Shown one piece after another: positions 23,872 through 35,138 of a stretch of 64,000 bases of DNA. The translations under genes and the position numbers were made by a program. This stretch comes from Notolepis coatsorum (Eukaryota > Chordata > Actinopteri > Aulopiformes > Paralepididae). The notes beneath the pieces are model-generated. The model did not search any database, was not told the DNA's origin, and saw only the letters and a list, made by a program, of their open reading frames with translations. How positions within the stretch are numbered: position 1 is the stretch's first letter; every line of letters starts with the position of its first letter. The stretch spans positions 430,884-494,883 of the forward strand of contig CAXASK010002026.1 in NCBI GenBank assembly GCA_963971535.1, given 5' to 3'.

Positions 23872-25195
23872 AAGGTTAACCCTTTCACTACCACAATACA
23901 GAAGGTTAACCCTTTCACTGCCACACGACAAAGGGTTAACCCTTTTCACTACCACACTATGGAAGGTTAACCCTTTCACTACCATACTACAGAAGGTTAA
24001 CCTTTCACTGCCACACTACGGAAGCTTAACCCTTTCACTACCACACTACAGATGGGCGGCGTGGCTCAGGGGTAGAGCGGGTCGTCCAATGATCGAAGGG
24101 TTGGTGGTTCGAATCCCGCTCAAGCCCATGTCCATCCCACTGCCGTTGTGTCCTTGGGCAAGACACTTAACCTACTTGCCTCGTATGAATGTCTATGCAT
24201 GTGAATGAATGTTGGTGGTGGTCGGAGGGGCCGTAGGCGTTGATTATTCGCCACGCTTCCGTGAGTCTGCCTCAGGGCAGCTCTGGCTGCAATTGTAGCT
24301 TACCACCACCGGTATGACTGTGTATGAACGAATAATGGACTCTGTGAAGCGCTCTGGGTGTCATGAAGAGCGCTATATAAATCCAAGTCATTATTATTAT
24401 TATTATTATTACTACCACAATACAGAAAGTTAACCTTTCACTACCACACTACAGAAGGTTAACCCTTTCACTACCACACTACATAAGGTGAACCCTTTCA
24501 CTGCCACACGACAAATGGTTAACCCTTTCACCACCACAATACAGAAAGTTAACCTTTCACTACCACACTACAGAAGGTTAACCCTTTCACAGCCACACTA
24601 CAGAAGGTTAACCTTTCACTACCATACTACATAAGGTTAACCCTTTCACTGCCACACTACAGAAGGTTAACCTTTCACTACCACACTACAGACGGTTAAC
24701 CCTTTCACTACCTCACTACAGAAGGTTAACCCTTTCACTGCCACACGACAAAGGGTTAACCCTTTCACTACCACACTACAGAAGGTTAACCTTTCACTAC
24801 CACACTACAGAAGGTTAACCCTTTCACTACCACACTACAGAAGGTTAACCATTCACTACCACACTACAGAAGGTTAACCCTTTCACTACCACACTACAGA
24901 AGGTTAAGCCTTTCACTACCACAATAAAGAAGGTTAACCATTTCACTACCACATTACAGAAGGTTAACCCTTTCACTGCCACACGACAAAGGGTTAACCC
25001 TTTTCACTACCACACTATGGAAGGTTAACCCGTTCACTACCACACTACAGAAGGTTAACCCTTTCACTACCACACTACATAAGGTTAACCCTTTCACTGT
25101 CACGCGGCAAAGGGTTAACCCTTCACTACCACTCTATAGAATGGTTAACCCTTTCACTGTGACACTACATAAGGTTAACCCTTTCACTGCGACGC
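23872..25195. repeat. 30-bp TTAACCCTTTCACT minisatellite, largest array
   Basis: About 30 units, all in one orientation, starting TTAACCCTTTCACTACCACA, with variants GCCACACGACAAAGG and the shorter TTAACCTTTC. A SINE at 24052-24413 interrupts it. It lies near the 5' end of the 6.7-kb intron before the last lrit1 exon. Confidence 0.95.
24052..24413 (+). mobile_element. tRNA-derived SINE with (ATT)n tail
   Basis: Head GGCGTGGCTCAGGGGTAGAG (A box) and GGTTCGAATCCC (B box), middle GTGTCCTTGGGCAAGACACT as in V-SINE-like families, and a LINE-like end AGCGCTATATAAATCCAAGT followed by (ATT)n. Both flanks read ACTACCACAMTACAG, but this cannot be told apart from array periodicity. Confidence 0.88.
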
Positions 25196-25377
25196 TGCAT
25201 TTTTCACACCTTGAACGATAGATACTCGATGTCAAATGGGCCCATAGTATTGCATATATAGCTATAATATTTAAATAGTTATATAGCCCTGCAAACAAGG
25301 TGAGCGACTCCCATCGTTTACAGCGGTGGCGGTAGCTACTACAGGATGAGGCTAATCCCCGGCGGTCAATGAGTTAA

Positions 25378-25808
25378 TGATAATTAATTTGCACATGCCG
25401 GTCAGTTCAGTAGCGTGGATCAGTTCACACTGGAATATGATATTGGCACAAAAAAAAAAAAAAAAAAAAAAAATTTGAACAGCCAAACTAAAATAATCCG
25501 ATCTGAGCAATTAAAAAAAGCCTCTGTCTGACGCTCGTTAATTAAACAGAGATCTATCAGAGGTTGTAAGTCCGACTGACAGCTGTGACCAGAGCTGTGA
25601 GTTATGTAACACGCTTTTCAATTCAATACTGTAATTCCATAATACTTTCAACATTTCCCCCCCGACCTGCATTAGCTGACGCATGATGGAGCTGATAGGC
25701 TTGTTAGCAGTGCTGGTTGTTTTTTTACGAATGGTGATATTTCACAGTTTTTATCTCACTTTTCCGAGATGGTTCCAAGATAAACGTACAGTTTTTCTTT
25801 CCGATTGC
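25378..25808. other. Intron DNA, no feature beyond poly-A
   Basis: A run of about 23 A at 25451-25473. Otherwise plain intron sequence. Confidence 0.6.
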
Positions 25809-26281
25809 TTAACACATTAATTGCCAATGACGGGTCAACTCGTTATAGCCCGCCAATCGTTGGACGCCAACAATGAGGCAACTCGTTATTATGATCGTTA
25901 TTTCTTTTATTCGCTATTTCCATTCATAATTCATCCTGCTGTGCCGTGAAAATGTGTGGCGCTCTGTCTGAGACCGCAACGGTCCAATACCGCCGCCTAA
26001 CGCCTTGCGGCTGCTATTGCACTCCATTTGAAACGATGTGGCTCGGTGTCTGGGCCGAGCTGCGGCGTGGGGGCGGGGTCTAAACACTCGGGCAGGGCAA
26101 GCGTTCTAACAGATGCACCTACGAGCCCCCCCCCCCCCCCCCGGCGCCCCGTTCATCTTCACGGCTGGATAACGTTGGACACACGATCGCGATCAGTACT
26201 GGGAATGGCGATCAGATAATTGGATTATTCTTTTTGCAGTACATCATAGACAAGGTAAAGACTATATGTTATCAATCTTTT

Positions 26282-26340
26282 ATTTTTATTTTTTTATGTT
26301 TTTGGTAGATTTTTATTTGTTTGTACTACCGGGCAGTCCG

Positions 26341-26379
<39 letters not shown>

Positions 26380-26497
26380 GAACGGGAGACAGAGCGGGGG
26401 GAAGACATTCGGCAAAGGACGACGGGTACGGGAATCGAACCCGGGTCGGCCGCTTCGCGACGCAGCACGTTACATGGGTCGCCACTTGGGTGCCCAT
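26282..26497 (-). mobile_element. tRNA-derived SINE, minus strand
   Basis: On the minus strand a tRNA-like head (CCCAAGTGGCGACCCATG, then GGGTTCGATTCCC) is followed by a (CT)n body and an A-rich tail. The sequence TATGTTATCAATCTT flanks it at 26267-26281 and again after the adjoining hAT at about 27510-27524, giving a 15-bp target duplication. Confidence 0.85.
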
Positions 26498-27501
26498 TAG
26501 GGATGCCCCGATCGATCGGCCAACATGATCCAATTCTTAGTGGAGTTCTCACTCGCTGACCTCTTTCTCAAGCACACAGAGCTGCAGCGCACTGCCCCTC
26601 CCCCTCCTCCTCCCCCTGCCCCTCTCAGACCCGTGTCAACAGAGGCTCCTATTGCCTCCGGCAATAGTCTGCTCTAGTCTAGTGCATGCAACCTCTGTGA
26701 GCTAACGTTAGCTACCTAGCTAACGTTACTGTTTAAACAAAATGACCCAGTCAACTATTCACTTTTAGTTTAATACATGAGGCATTGTCTAACGGTATCT
26801 AGCTGGCTAGCTACTGATAGCTCCTGATATCAACAAATGCTCCAGCAATAGTCGAGTGCATGATACTTCCGATAGCTAGGTAGCTAATGTTAGCTCACGT
26901 TAGCTCACAGTTTACACGAAATTACCCAGTAAACTAAATAGTTCACTGAGGCGTTGTCTTAACGTTATCTAGCCGGCTAGCTACTGATAGCTCCTGATAT
27001 CAACAAATGCTCCAGCAATAGTCTAGTAGTGCATGATACCTCCGTTAGCTAGGTAGCTCACGTTAGCTCACTGTTTAAACAAAATGACCCAGTAAACTAA
27101 ATAGTTCACTGAGGCGTTGTCTTTACGTTATCTAGCCGGCTAGCAGTAGCTACAGATAGCTCCTGATACAATGTCTTATAACATTGATTCGATGCGTATT
27201 CGAGCCCCTGGCTTGCATCGCAGTCATGAAAGGGGCTAGCTGAGGGCATGCTGAATGTGATTTGACCAAAGCAGAGTATACACACACAGTGGAGCTGTTT
27301 GCAGATAGCGAGCATTTTGACTTGTTGCGTGGTGGCGATGTCTCGCAGATAATACAACTACAAGTATGATTATATAATATATATATTTTATTTAAAAAAA
27401 AAGTATATTTAAATTTAAAAAAAAATCGGTATCGGCCGATATGGCTCGTAGACGATCGGTGATCGGTATCGGTGGCAAAAAACGTGATTGGGGCATCCCT
27501 A
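26498..27501. mobile_element. Complete hAT-type element, 1004 bp
   Basis: Inverted ends TAGGGATGCCCC and GGGGCATCCCTA. Perfect 8-bp target duplication GTGCCCAT (26490-26497 and 27502-27509). The interior holds three imperfect direct repeats of roughly 150 bp (26660-27170) containing CTCCTGATATCAACAAATGC. No transposase. It inserted into the 5' end of the SINE just before it. Confidence 0.95.
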
Positions 27502-28018
27502 GTGCCCATATGTTATCAATCTTGCGTTGATCCGATAATTTTTTCCATGTGTCTGTGTGTGTGTGGGGGCCGTGTCCCGTTGGTGGCGATCGAAGCATAG
27601 AAAAACGACATCCCCCCCCCCACCCTTTCTTGCATGCATGATGAAACATAATACCGATAATCTAGCGTTGATTTCAGATTGATTATTGATCCAGGCGAGA
27701 AATGGCACGATTTATAATGAAATGCAGTAAAGCGCTGTTTGGCGGCGTGTCCTGGGATTACACAGAATCACTCTAAAACTATACTCATATTCACCACGGT
27801 ATAAAACGGGAATTTATGGATGAAAAGATTATCTGTTTTTGTGTTTTTGCATGTTGACCGGAAGAAACTCACTGACAATCGATGTTGTTATTAGATCCAT
27901 AGCTATAATATTTAATATAGTTTTAGCACTACAAACACCGGCATCTACCCCCATTTCATTACAGCGCTGGCACAAACGGCCATACACCCACAGCGACCTC
28001 TGGCGTCCAATGGGTTAA

Positions 28019-28259
28019 GCACGGTTTCAAAACACTACACACAATTAGCACAACCACACACACAATTAGCAGAACACCTCAGATCCTTTGCTAAATTAAA
28101 CACTCCTGTAAAACTATACACTCATTTATAAAAAACACATTTTGTTACCATATGAAACACACATGTTACATTAAAGCATTACATCACGCGCAGGAGTGGG
28201 TTATGAGAATTAGACCATGCCTAGGGGTGGTCGTTAGGCCCGAGGCGCAGCTCGGAGGG
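28019..28259. other. Intron DNA, AC-rich, no gene
   Basis: CACACAATTAGCA-type short repeats; otherwise nothing recognised. Confidence 0.5.
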
Positions 28260-28561
28260 GCGCTGTTTTAAGTGAGCGTGTGTTATTGGATTGATTGATT
28301 GATTGATTGAAAATGTTATTAATGTCCACCTTGTTTCGAACTGGTTATGCTTAGGCCCTCTTTCGAAGTCGCCCTCTTTCGAAGTCGGTTATGCTAAGAG
28401 TTTGGAATCAGGGCTGGTGGTCTATCGGCCTGCTCTAAAGATAAACTCTAAGCATAACCAACTTCGAAAGAGGGCCTAAGCATAACCAGTTCGAAACAAG
28501 GCGGACATTAATAAAATTTTCAATCAATCAATCCAATAACACACGCTCACTTAAAACAGCG
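28260..28561. mobile_element. Near-perfect foldback element
   Basis: The left arm (28260-28413) begins GCGCTGTTTTAAGTGAGCGT and is mirrored by the right arm (28441-28561) ending ACGCTCACTTAAAACAGCGC. Arms include (GATT)n and TGGTTATGCTTAGGCCCTCT. A partial third copy of the outer arm follows at 28571-28615. It shares its inner motif with 18509-18876. Confidence 0.92.
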
Positions 28562-28619
28562 CACCTCCGCGTGAGCGTGTGTTATTGGTTTGATTGATTG
28601 ATTGCTTGCAAGTTTTATT

Positions 28620-29072
28620 AACAGTGAAATGAATGTCCTTTTGACGAATGGCATCTAACAACAGACTTCCCGCGATTTATATTTTGTTCTACAATTACTC
28701 ACGACCCACCAATTACATAATCCAACATTGTGTAAGAAACTAACACATTCGCTGTGACAGAATAGTTTTTGAATGAGTCGTTATGACGCTTTCAACACAT
28801 CCATTCGTAAAGATTATTGTCCGCCATCTTGGTTTTTCCTATGAAAAAGTCGAACTGGCGGAGTGATTGTAATTCGGTTGTGGGCGGGTTCTGGGATCAC
28901 GAGCGTGGGTTATGAGAAATAACCACGTCTAACTTGACTGTTTCAGCCAATCAGAATCGAGAAATTTGCATGCCATTGTATAAATTACTTTATTCAGTTT
29001 GAACCAGTTACACACTGCTGTGCTGAACCTAAAACACTTTTAGCAAGTCTACTTCTCAGTGATTAGAGCACT
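28620..29072. other. Intron DNA, no gene recognised
   Basis: AT-rich single sequence without a recognised repeat end. Confidence 0.45.
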
Positions 29073-29585
29073 GTAAGTGAAGTACACACAGAATGTGCAA
29101 AATATACAATCAATTCACCAAACACTACACAAGACCAATGCTGCAGACTGATGAAAATATATTTTTTATCTCATACCCAAATCCCAAAATATAATTTTCC
29201 TCTTCCAACTTTTCCTCTCCCAAATTAGTCAACATTTCAACATGGAGAATCACAACACAACATGTCCCAGTTTTCATGCTATACAGTAGTGTGCATAACA
29301 CTGTAAGCTCAGCAAATATCAGACAGACATAAAATACTGTATCCAGTACAGGCTACAATTACGGTAAAACAAAAACAAAAATAGAACCAATTTAAATAGA
29401 GTACATACTAGACATTATCTAGCTGGATCTGGCCAGAGAATTTATGGGAAACTGGGACATGTTTTGTTGTGATTCGGTATACGGAGAGAACATTTGTATT
29501 TTCATCAGTCTGCATCATTGGTTGTCTTGTGTAATGTTTGGTGAATGTATTGTATATTTGCACATTCTCTGTGTACTTCACTCTC
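29073..29585. mobile_element. Foldback element with about 100-bp arms
   Basis: Left arm AGTGAAGTACACACAGAATG ... CTGCAGACTGATGAAAATA is mirrored by the right arm TATTTTCATCAGTCTGCATC ... CACAGAG/TGTGTACTTCACT. A second, inner pair contains ACAACATGTCCCAGTTT and AAACTGGGACATGTTTTGTT. No coding capacity. Confidence 0.85.
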
Positions 29586-29621
29586 CTTCCATTTTGGTTG
29601 AAGACAGGTGAACTAAAAACC

Positions 29622-29692
29622 GCTCAAAACCGCTCTAAAAGAGCACCTACGGGAGGCCACAATTCGAAACTGGCCCGGGTAAATGTCCTATA
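29622..29692 (+). pseudogene. Short LINE 3' coding fragment
   Basis: AAAGAGCACCTACGGGAGGC and AATTCGAAACTGG match the end of the LINE frame at 4690-4740. Only about 70 bp remain. Confidence 0.75.
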
Positions 29693-30029
29693 CACGTTTC
29701 GATGGTCAAATACACTTGTGCAACGGAATTCCGAGGCGAGGACTGTGAATTTCTGTCCCAGGAGAAGGAGGGGCTACTAACCGAGGAGAGAATGAAAGTG
29801 AAGCTGACTATCAGCCCAGAGCCCCGTGCAGTTCAGACATAGGACGATACTGCCACCTGGTGATAGTCGATCAGAATGCAGTTCCAATGGGTCGGGACGT
29901 GCCCTAAACGACACAGATCACTCTGGGCAACTGTGTAGAGCGGGGATCAAAGTAAAAAGATCAAACGATCCAAAAACAACTTTTTTACGTTTATGGCACT
30001 CAACGGTCGGCGGCCAAACACGTAAAAAG

Positions 30030-30402
30030 TAGGGATGTCCGATATTATCGGCCTACCGATATTATCGGCCGATATCGGCATTAAAATGTGATATCGGAAA
30101 ATATCTATTTTCAAAAGAAAATAATTTTTTTTTTTTTTACATTTCTATAACCTTTATTTACCCAGGCAAGCAAGTAAGAACAAATTCTGATTTTATTTAT
30201 TGTCAAAAGTATGCATAATGTTGTGTTAATTCCACAACAAGAGATATGTAATGTTAATTACCTGAAATTATTCCGTTTTTTGGGGGGGGGGGGGGGGGAA
30301 CCCTGCATATATCGGTATCGGTTGATATCGGTATCGGAAATTAAGAGTTGGACAATATCGGTATTTCGGTATCGGTAAAAAAGCCATTATCGAGCATCCC
30401 TA
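30030..30402. mobile_element. Short hAT-type element, 373 bp
   Basis: Starts TAGGGATGTCCGATATTATC and ends ATTATCGAGCATCCCTA. Flanks GTAAAAAG (30022-30029) and GTAAAAAA (30403-30410) match at 7 of 8 positions. The interior is dominated by ATCGG-type palindromes. It ends 76 bp before the last lrit1 exon. Confidence 0.9.
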
Positions 30403-30478
30403 GTAAAAAAGCCGTGATTGGCCCAGACTGTGTTAATATGGTGTAACAGCCGTGGCCTTTTCTCTCTGTGCCCCACAG

Positions 30479-31566
30479 TCCAGCAGGAGGCGTCCAAGGA
30501 GGGCATCACCTGGTCAATCCTGAGCGTCCCGGCCGTGTCTTACCGCGACTCGGGGAAATTCGTCTGCCAGGCCACCAACTACGCCGGCGCGGCCGAGGCC
30601 GTCATCTCCCTCATGGTCTCCAACGCGCCGAGACCCGACGGCAACCAAACCGGCGCTGACAACAGGCAGAGGCAGAAATCCAAGAAGCCCGGCGCCGCGG
30701 TGGCCGGCAAGGCCGCCTACCAGGAGAAGCTGGTGGGCAGATACGTGATCCCGTCCGCCACGGAGCCCGGCCCTCCGCCTGGGTCTGGGCCCGAGCCTGG
30801 GGCTGGAGTAGCCGCCTACAGCCCGGCCGACAGAGCCACCCCCGGGACGACGCCCGCCGCGCCCCCCGTCACGCCCTCCGCTCCGGACGGCCTCCAGCTG
30901 GAGCTGGAGAAGACCAACCTCAGCAACCTGTCGGCCAACACCTCGTCCCTCCAGCAGGACCCCAGCCGGGTGGTGCGCTCCGTCAAGGTGGTGGGCGACT
31001 CGGACTCCACCATCGCCCTGAACTGGCGGGCGCCCAAGGCCAAGAACACCACGGCGTTCAGCGTCCTCTACGCCGTGTTCGGCGAGCGGGACATGAGGAA
31101 GATCAACGTGGGCGCGGGCCAGAACCGCGTCACCATCGACGGCCTGGTGCCGCGCACCAAGTACATCGCCTGCGTGTGCGTCCGCGGCCTCATCCCCAAG
31201 AAGGAGCAGTGCGTGATCTTCTCCACGGACGAGGCGGCCATCGCCACCGGCACCCAGAAGATGATCAACGTCATCGTGATCACCGTGGCCATCATCGTCG
31301 CCGTGCCGCTCACCGTCATCGTGTGCTGCGGCGCGCTGAAGCGACGCGTCCAGAAGTACTGGGGCAAGAAGGCCAAGGACCTCCAGGACTCGTACGTGAC
31401 CTTCGAGGCGCTGTCGCCCGCCGGCGCCAAGGCCAAGGGGCTGGAGGGCGAGTACCTGGCGCGGCTGAACCCGGAGGAGTCCAACCGGCTGCTGTCGGCG
31501 CGCTCCAGCCTGGACTCCGAGGCCACGGCCAAGATCGAGGGACAGCCCGACGAGTACTTCTGCTGA
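30479..31566 (+). CDS. lrit1: lrit1 last coding exon (Ig end, FN3, TM, tail)
   Basis: Follows AG at 30477-30478 in phase 1, so GTC is rebuilt across the junction. It completes the Ig domain (DSGKFVCQATN), then a Pro/Ala-rich linker, then an FN3 domain (about 30970-31240, with NWRAPKAKNTTAFSVLYAVF) and one transmembrane helix at about 31261-31330 (INVIVITVAIIVAVPLTVIV). The cytoplasmic tail carries LLSARSSLDSEA and ends EYFC, as in mammalian LRIT1. TGA is at 31564-31566. With the previous exon, 464 residues are recovered; mammalian LRIT1 is near 620, so roughly the first 200 are missing. The exon is very GC-rich, with mostly G or C at third positions. Confidence 0.97.
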
Positions 31567-31894
31567 CGTCACGCTCCAGCTCCGGCGCCGCTCCACCTCC
31601 CCCGCTCGCACCCCCACCCCCACCGGCACCCCCACCCCCAGCGGCCCCGCCGCCACTCGGAAGCTCCGCCGCACCCTCGTCATCCGCACCCTCAGCCTCC
31701 CGCCGAGCCCTCGCACTCGCACCCCCACCCGTACCCGCATCACCACCCGTACGCTCACCCCTACCGGCATCCCGAGGTCAGCCCGCCGCCCACGCGCCCG
31801 CACAGCCCTTGCCCGTGGGACTCGCCCCCCCCGCCCATCCCTCCCCGCTGGGTCACGCCGCCCACGCCACCGCCGCAGCGAGGGAACTTCTATC

Positions 31895-32472
31895 AAAGGA
31901 CTTTTGCCCGCTGCACCATCATGGAGATATCAGTTTAGAGGAGGATCTTTTGCCCGCTGCACCATCATGGAGATATCAGTTTAGAGGATCTTTTGCCCGC
32001 TGCACCATCATGGAGATATCGGTTTAGAGGATCTTTTGCCCGCTGCACCATCATGGAGATATCGGTTTAGAGGATCTTTTGCACGCTGCACCATCATGGA
32101 GATATCAGTTTAGAGGATCTTTTGCACGCTGCGCTCATCATGGAGATATCAGTTTAGAGGATCTTTTGCACGCTGCACCATCATGGAGATATCAGTTTAG
32201 AGGATCTTTTGCACGCTGCGCTCATCATGGAGATATCGGTTTAGAGGATCTTTTGCACGCTGCGCTCATCATGGAGATATCAGTTTAGAGGATCTTTTGC
32301 CCACTGCACCATCATGGAGATATCAGTTTAGAGGATCTTTTGCACGCTGCACCATCATGGAGATATCAGTTTAGAGGATCTTTTGCCCGCTGCGCTCATC
32401 ATGGAGATATCGGTTTAGAGGATCTTTTGCACGCTGCGCTCATCATGGAGATATCAGTTTAGAGGATCTTTG
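31895..32472. repeat. 43-bp minisatellite in the lrit1 3' UTR
   Basis: About 13 copies of a 43-44-bp unit containing GATCTTTTGCACGCTGCACC and ATCATGGAGATATCAGTTTA. Variants alternate CACCATC/CGCTCATC and ATATCAG/ATATCGG. Confidence 0.97.
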
Positions 32473-33103
32473 GTCATTTCTATCCACTTCTTTTTCTAGA
32501 TACCTCTAGAATACGTCACATTACCTGTAACACAGATGGAGTAAATATGAACGCCGGAACTCATTCTTACAGGAAAGTGTATGAATATATATCCGTATGG
32601 TATAACTTGGGACAGAATTGACACATTCACACAGATTCACACGACGTCGCTTTACGCCCCGAACAAATGTCTGCATCGCCGGGCCTGCGAAGCGGAATCA
32701 TCAGTGACCAAAAGGCTACAGATGCAACTCCTATAGGACTCTGAGCTGCTACTGCGGTCACCGTGCACCATTAACCTGGCAGTGCTGTTAACGAGGCGTG
32801 AACGATACTGCGCCCCCTTGCAGTAGAGGTGCGATTTTTAAGAGCTGGATATGTAAAATTAGCGTTACAAAAAAAAGTTAATCCTCAACTCTAAACCACC
32901 TCCCATCCCAGGGGAGAACACCACTGCAGACCGATGATGTAAACGGGAACTCAATGATCGGCTTTTCCGTTGTTTATGTCCAAATATGTACGCGTATGAT
33001 TTGTAAATATACCTTTCTCGACGATACCTTACACTTACATATACTACGGTACGCCTACGCCTCTGCATGCATCTGTATCTATACGTTCCCCGGAGGAGAT
33101 AGA

Positions 33104-33350
33104 CAAGGCAACGGTTCGACACACAATGGCGGAAGGGGATAGACACGCGGGGCAACGGTTCGACACACAATGGCGGAAGGAGATAGACAAGGCAACGGTT
33201 CGACACACAATGGCGGAAGGAGATAGACAAGGCAACGGTTCGACACACAATGGCGGGAAGGGGATAGACACGCGGGCAACGGTTCGACACACAATGGCGG
33301 GAAGGGGATAGACACGCGGGCAACGGTTCGACACACAATGGCGGGAAGAG
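33104..33350. repeat. 40-44-bp minisatellite
   Basis: About six copies of a unit containing CAACGGTTCGACACACAATG and GGATAGACACGCGG. Some copies lack four bases. Confidence 0.95.
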
Positions 33351-33590
33351 TTTTAAAGCCGGAGCTGGAGAAATGTACACTGAGGACTGAACCAAAAGTG
33401 TCAAATGTAAATAGGGTGGAAAAACGATGCAGAAATGTTTGAACCATTCCCGGAAAACGAGAGACATTATCACTTCAACTTATCTCTAACCATGTATTAC
33501 CTGTTCTCTGTGACACCTATAGATGCACCATGAACCGATTCTATACATAGATCTGTTATTTATTCCAATGACACTATTTTAATTGATTGA

Positions 33591-33596
33591 AATAAA
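33591..33596 (+). terminator. lrit1: Candidate polyadenylation signal for lrit1
   Basis: Canonical AATAAA about 2 kb after the stop codon, followed within 30 bp by T-rich then TTGGTTTGCGGTG. Confidence 0.55.
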
Positions 33597-33709
33597 GTTT
33601 TATATATATTTATTTGGTTTGCGGTGCTGGCTGCCTGTTGTGTGTCTTCATCCTTGGTTTCACCTCGTTTGATCTGGGTGTTTTTAGATTGGGTATATAT
33701 ATATTGGAC

Positions 33710-33985
33710 TTAACCCTTTCACTACCACACTACAGAAGGTTAACCCTTTCACTACCACGCTACAGAAGGTTAACCTTTCACTACCACACCACAGACGGTT
33801 AAGTGTCTGTAGTTTGGTAGTGAAAGGGTTAACCTTCTGTATTGTGGTAGTGAAAGGTTAACCTTCTGTAGTGTGGTAGTGAAAGGGTTAACCGTCTGTA
33901 GTGTGGTAGTGAAAGGGTTAACCGTCTGTAGTGTGGTAGTGAAATGATTAACCCTTTGTCGTGTGGCAGTGAAAGGGTTAAATCC
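33710..33985. mobile_element. Foldback element made of 30-bp TTAACCCTTTCACT units
   Basis: Three units in + orientation, a centre at about 33800, then about six units inverted. The outer ends are TTAACCCTTTCACT and AGTGAAAGGGTTAA, so the block is TTAA-bounded on both sides. Confidence 0.92.
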
Positions 33986-34026
33986 ATTAGGCCACGTTTG
34001 ACGCATGGGTTTGCTTAATTCATATC

Positions 34027-34031
34027 AATTC

Positions 34032-34089
<58 letters not shown>

Positions 34090-34184
34090 ACTTTATTTGT
34101 ATAGCACATTTCATACAAGAATTGCAGCTCAAAGTGCTTCGCAGCAGAAAAGAGACGGGCACAAAATGAGCACATAAAGTGCAG
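34027..34184 (-). mobile_element. LINE/SINE 3' tail with (AAT)n
   Basis: (AAT)n at 34027-34088, then CACTTTATTTGTATAGCACA and AGCTCAAAGTGCTTCGCAGC: on the minus strand the usual end of fish L2-tailed retroelements. It continues beyond the next hAT insertion. Confidence 0.75.
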
Positions 34185-34692
34185 TAGGGCTGTCCCCGAC
34201 GAAGGATTTGGATGGTCGACTAGGATTGGCCAAAATTTGCCGTTAGTCGACTATTGGTCGACAAAAAAAATATATATATATAATATTTCAAAAAAAAATG
34301 TTTACATTTTTTATCATTCTATTTGGGCTGTGGGGGGTGCTTAATGTCTGAAGGAGTCGACTGAAGGCTTCTTGTCCTCTGCAAAAGCATGCAATTGGTC
34401 CACTGATGGATACATCTTGATATTTGTCTAGTCTAGTGTGTTCATTAGACGGGTGAAATCCTCTTTCAGTGCCTCTGTGCCTGTTTTAGTTGGCAGTTAG
34501 CCTCACTGGTATGCGTGCCATTAGCGTTAGCCACGCTTCTAGGCCTCTTTTCTTTTGGAAAGAATGATAAAAAAAAAATAATAATAATATTTTTAATTTT
34601 TTTTTTGTTATATTCGACTAAGAGGTTGGCCAGTCGACTACGGCTCCTTTCGACCGATTAGTCGACTAATCGATTAATAGGGGTCAGCCCTA
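34185..34692. mobile_element. hAT-type element, 508 bp, copy A
   Basis: TAGGGCTGTCCCCGAC at the left and GGGGTCAGCCCTA at the right. Perfect 8-bp duplication AAGTGCAG (34177-34184 and 34693-34700). GTCGACTA-rich subterminal repeats. It has a close relative at 46780-47274. Confidence 0.95.
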
Positions 34693-34747
34693 AAGTGCAG
34701 ACATAAAATCACAGTTTTTCACATCAGGATCTAACATATATTATCGT

Positions 34748-34841
34748 TAGTGATGCACGATATATCGGCCGCCGATATAATATCGGCCGATATGGCCGTT
34801 TTTTTACACATCGGTATCGGACCGATATCAAGATAGGGCCG

Positions 34842-34877
<36 letters not shown>

Positions 34878-35130
34878 TTTTTTTTAATGTTTTTTTTTAA
34901 TTTTTACATGTTTTGGCCTTAAATAGTTTCAAAATATCAGTCATTTCTGAAAATAAGTTACAAAAGTAAAAAAATTATGCGTTTTGGAAAATAGCTCTTT
35001 ATTTGATTATCATAAAAAAGTGTTTTCTATACAGAGATATCGACATCGGTAAATATCGGTATCGGCCAGAACAGCAATATTAATATCGGTTATCGGTATC
35101 GGCCACAATTTTCACATCGGTGCATCACTA
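34748..35130. mobile_element. hAT-type element, 383 bp
   Basis: TAGTGATGCACGATATATCG at the left and CATCGGTGCATCACTA at the right. Perfect 8-bp duplication ATTATCGT (34740-34747 and 35131-35138). The interior has a long A/T homopolymer stretch. Confidence 0.95.
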
Positions 35131-35138
35131 ATTATCGT

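Larger units (their letters stand above)
23799..25377. mobile_element. TTAA-bounded segment holding the 30-bp array
   Basis: Starts TTAACCCCTAACC and ends GGCGGTCAATGAGTTAA. Its outer parts match the interior and right side of the element at 25809-28018: ACTATACTCATATTCACCAC at 23815 and 27780, and ATAGCTATAATATTTAA at 25258 and 27899. The centre is occupied by the minisatellite. The ends are not a clean inverted repeat, so the outline is tentative. Confidence 0.45.
25809..28018. mobile_element. TTAA-flanked element carrying a SINE and a hAT
   Basis: Left end TTAACACATTAATTGCCAAT and right end, read inward, TTAACCCATTGGACGCCAGA are loosely inverted. Without its inserts (26282-27508) the element would be about 1 kb, like the other TTAA elements here. 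It contains a (C)n tract at 26128-26141. Assignment as piggyBac-like is tentative. Confidence 0.45.
31567..33620 (+). other. lrit1: Probable lrit1 3' UTR
   Basis: Runs from the stop codon to AATAAA at 33591-33596, followed by a T/G-rich stretch. It begins with a C-rich tract (31570-31860) and contains two minisatellites. The extent is inferred; no transcript evidence is available. Confidence 0.55.

Noticed and set aside
24056..24125. tRNA gene
   Set aside because: The A and B boxes belong to a SINE that continues into a conserved body and an (ATT)n tail; no proper acceptor stem is seen.
30514..31896. 460-codon minus-strand frame over lrit1
   Set aside because: Shadow of the GC-rich lrit1 exon; low-complexity Arg/Gly/Val composition.
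31176..32027. Second + frame across the lrit1 end
   Set aside because: Overlaps the real FN3/TM frame and continues into the C-rich 3' UTR and minisatellite; no domain.
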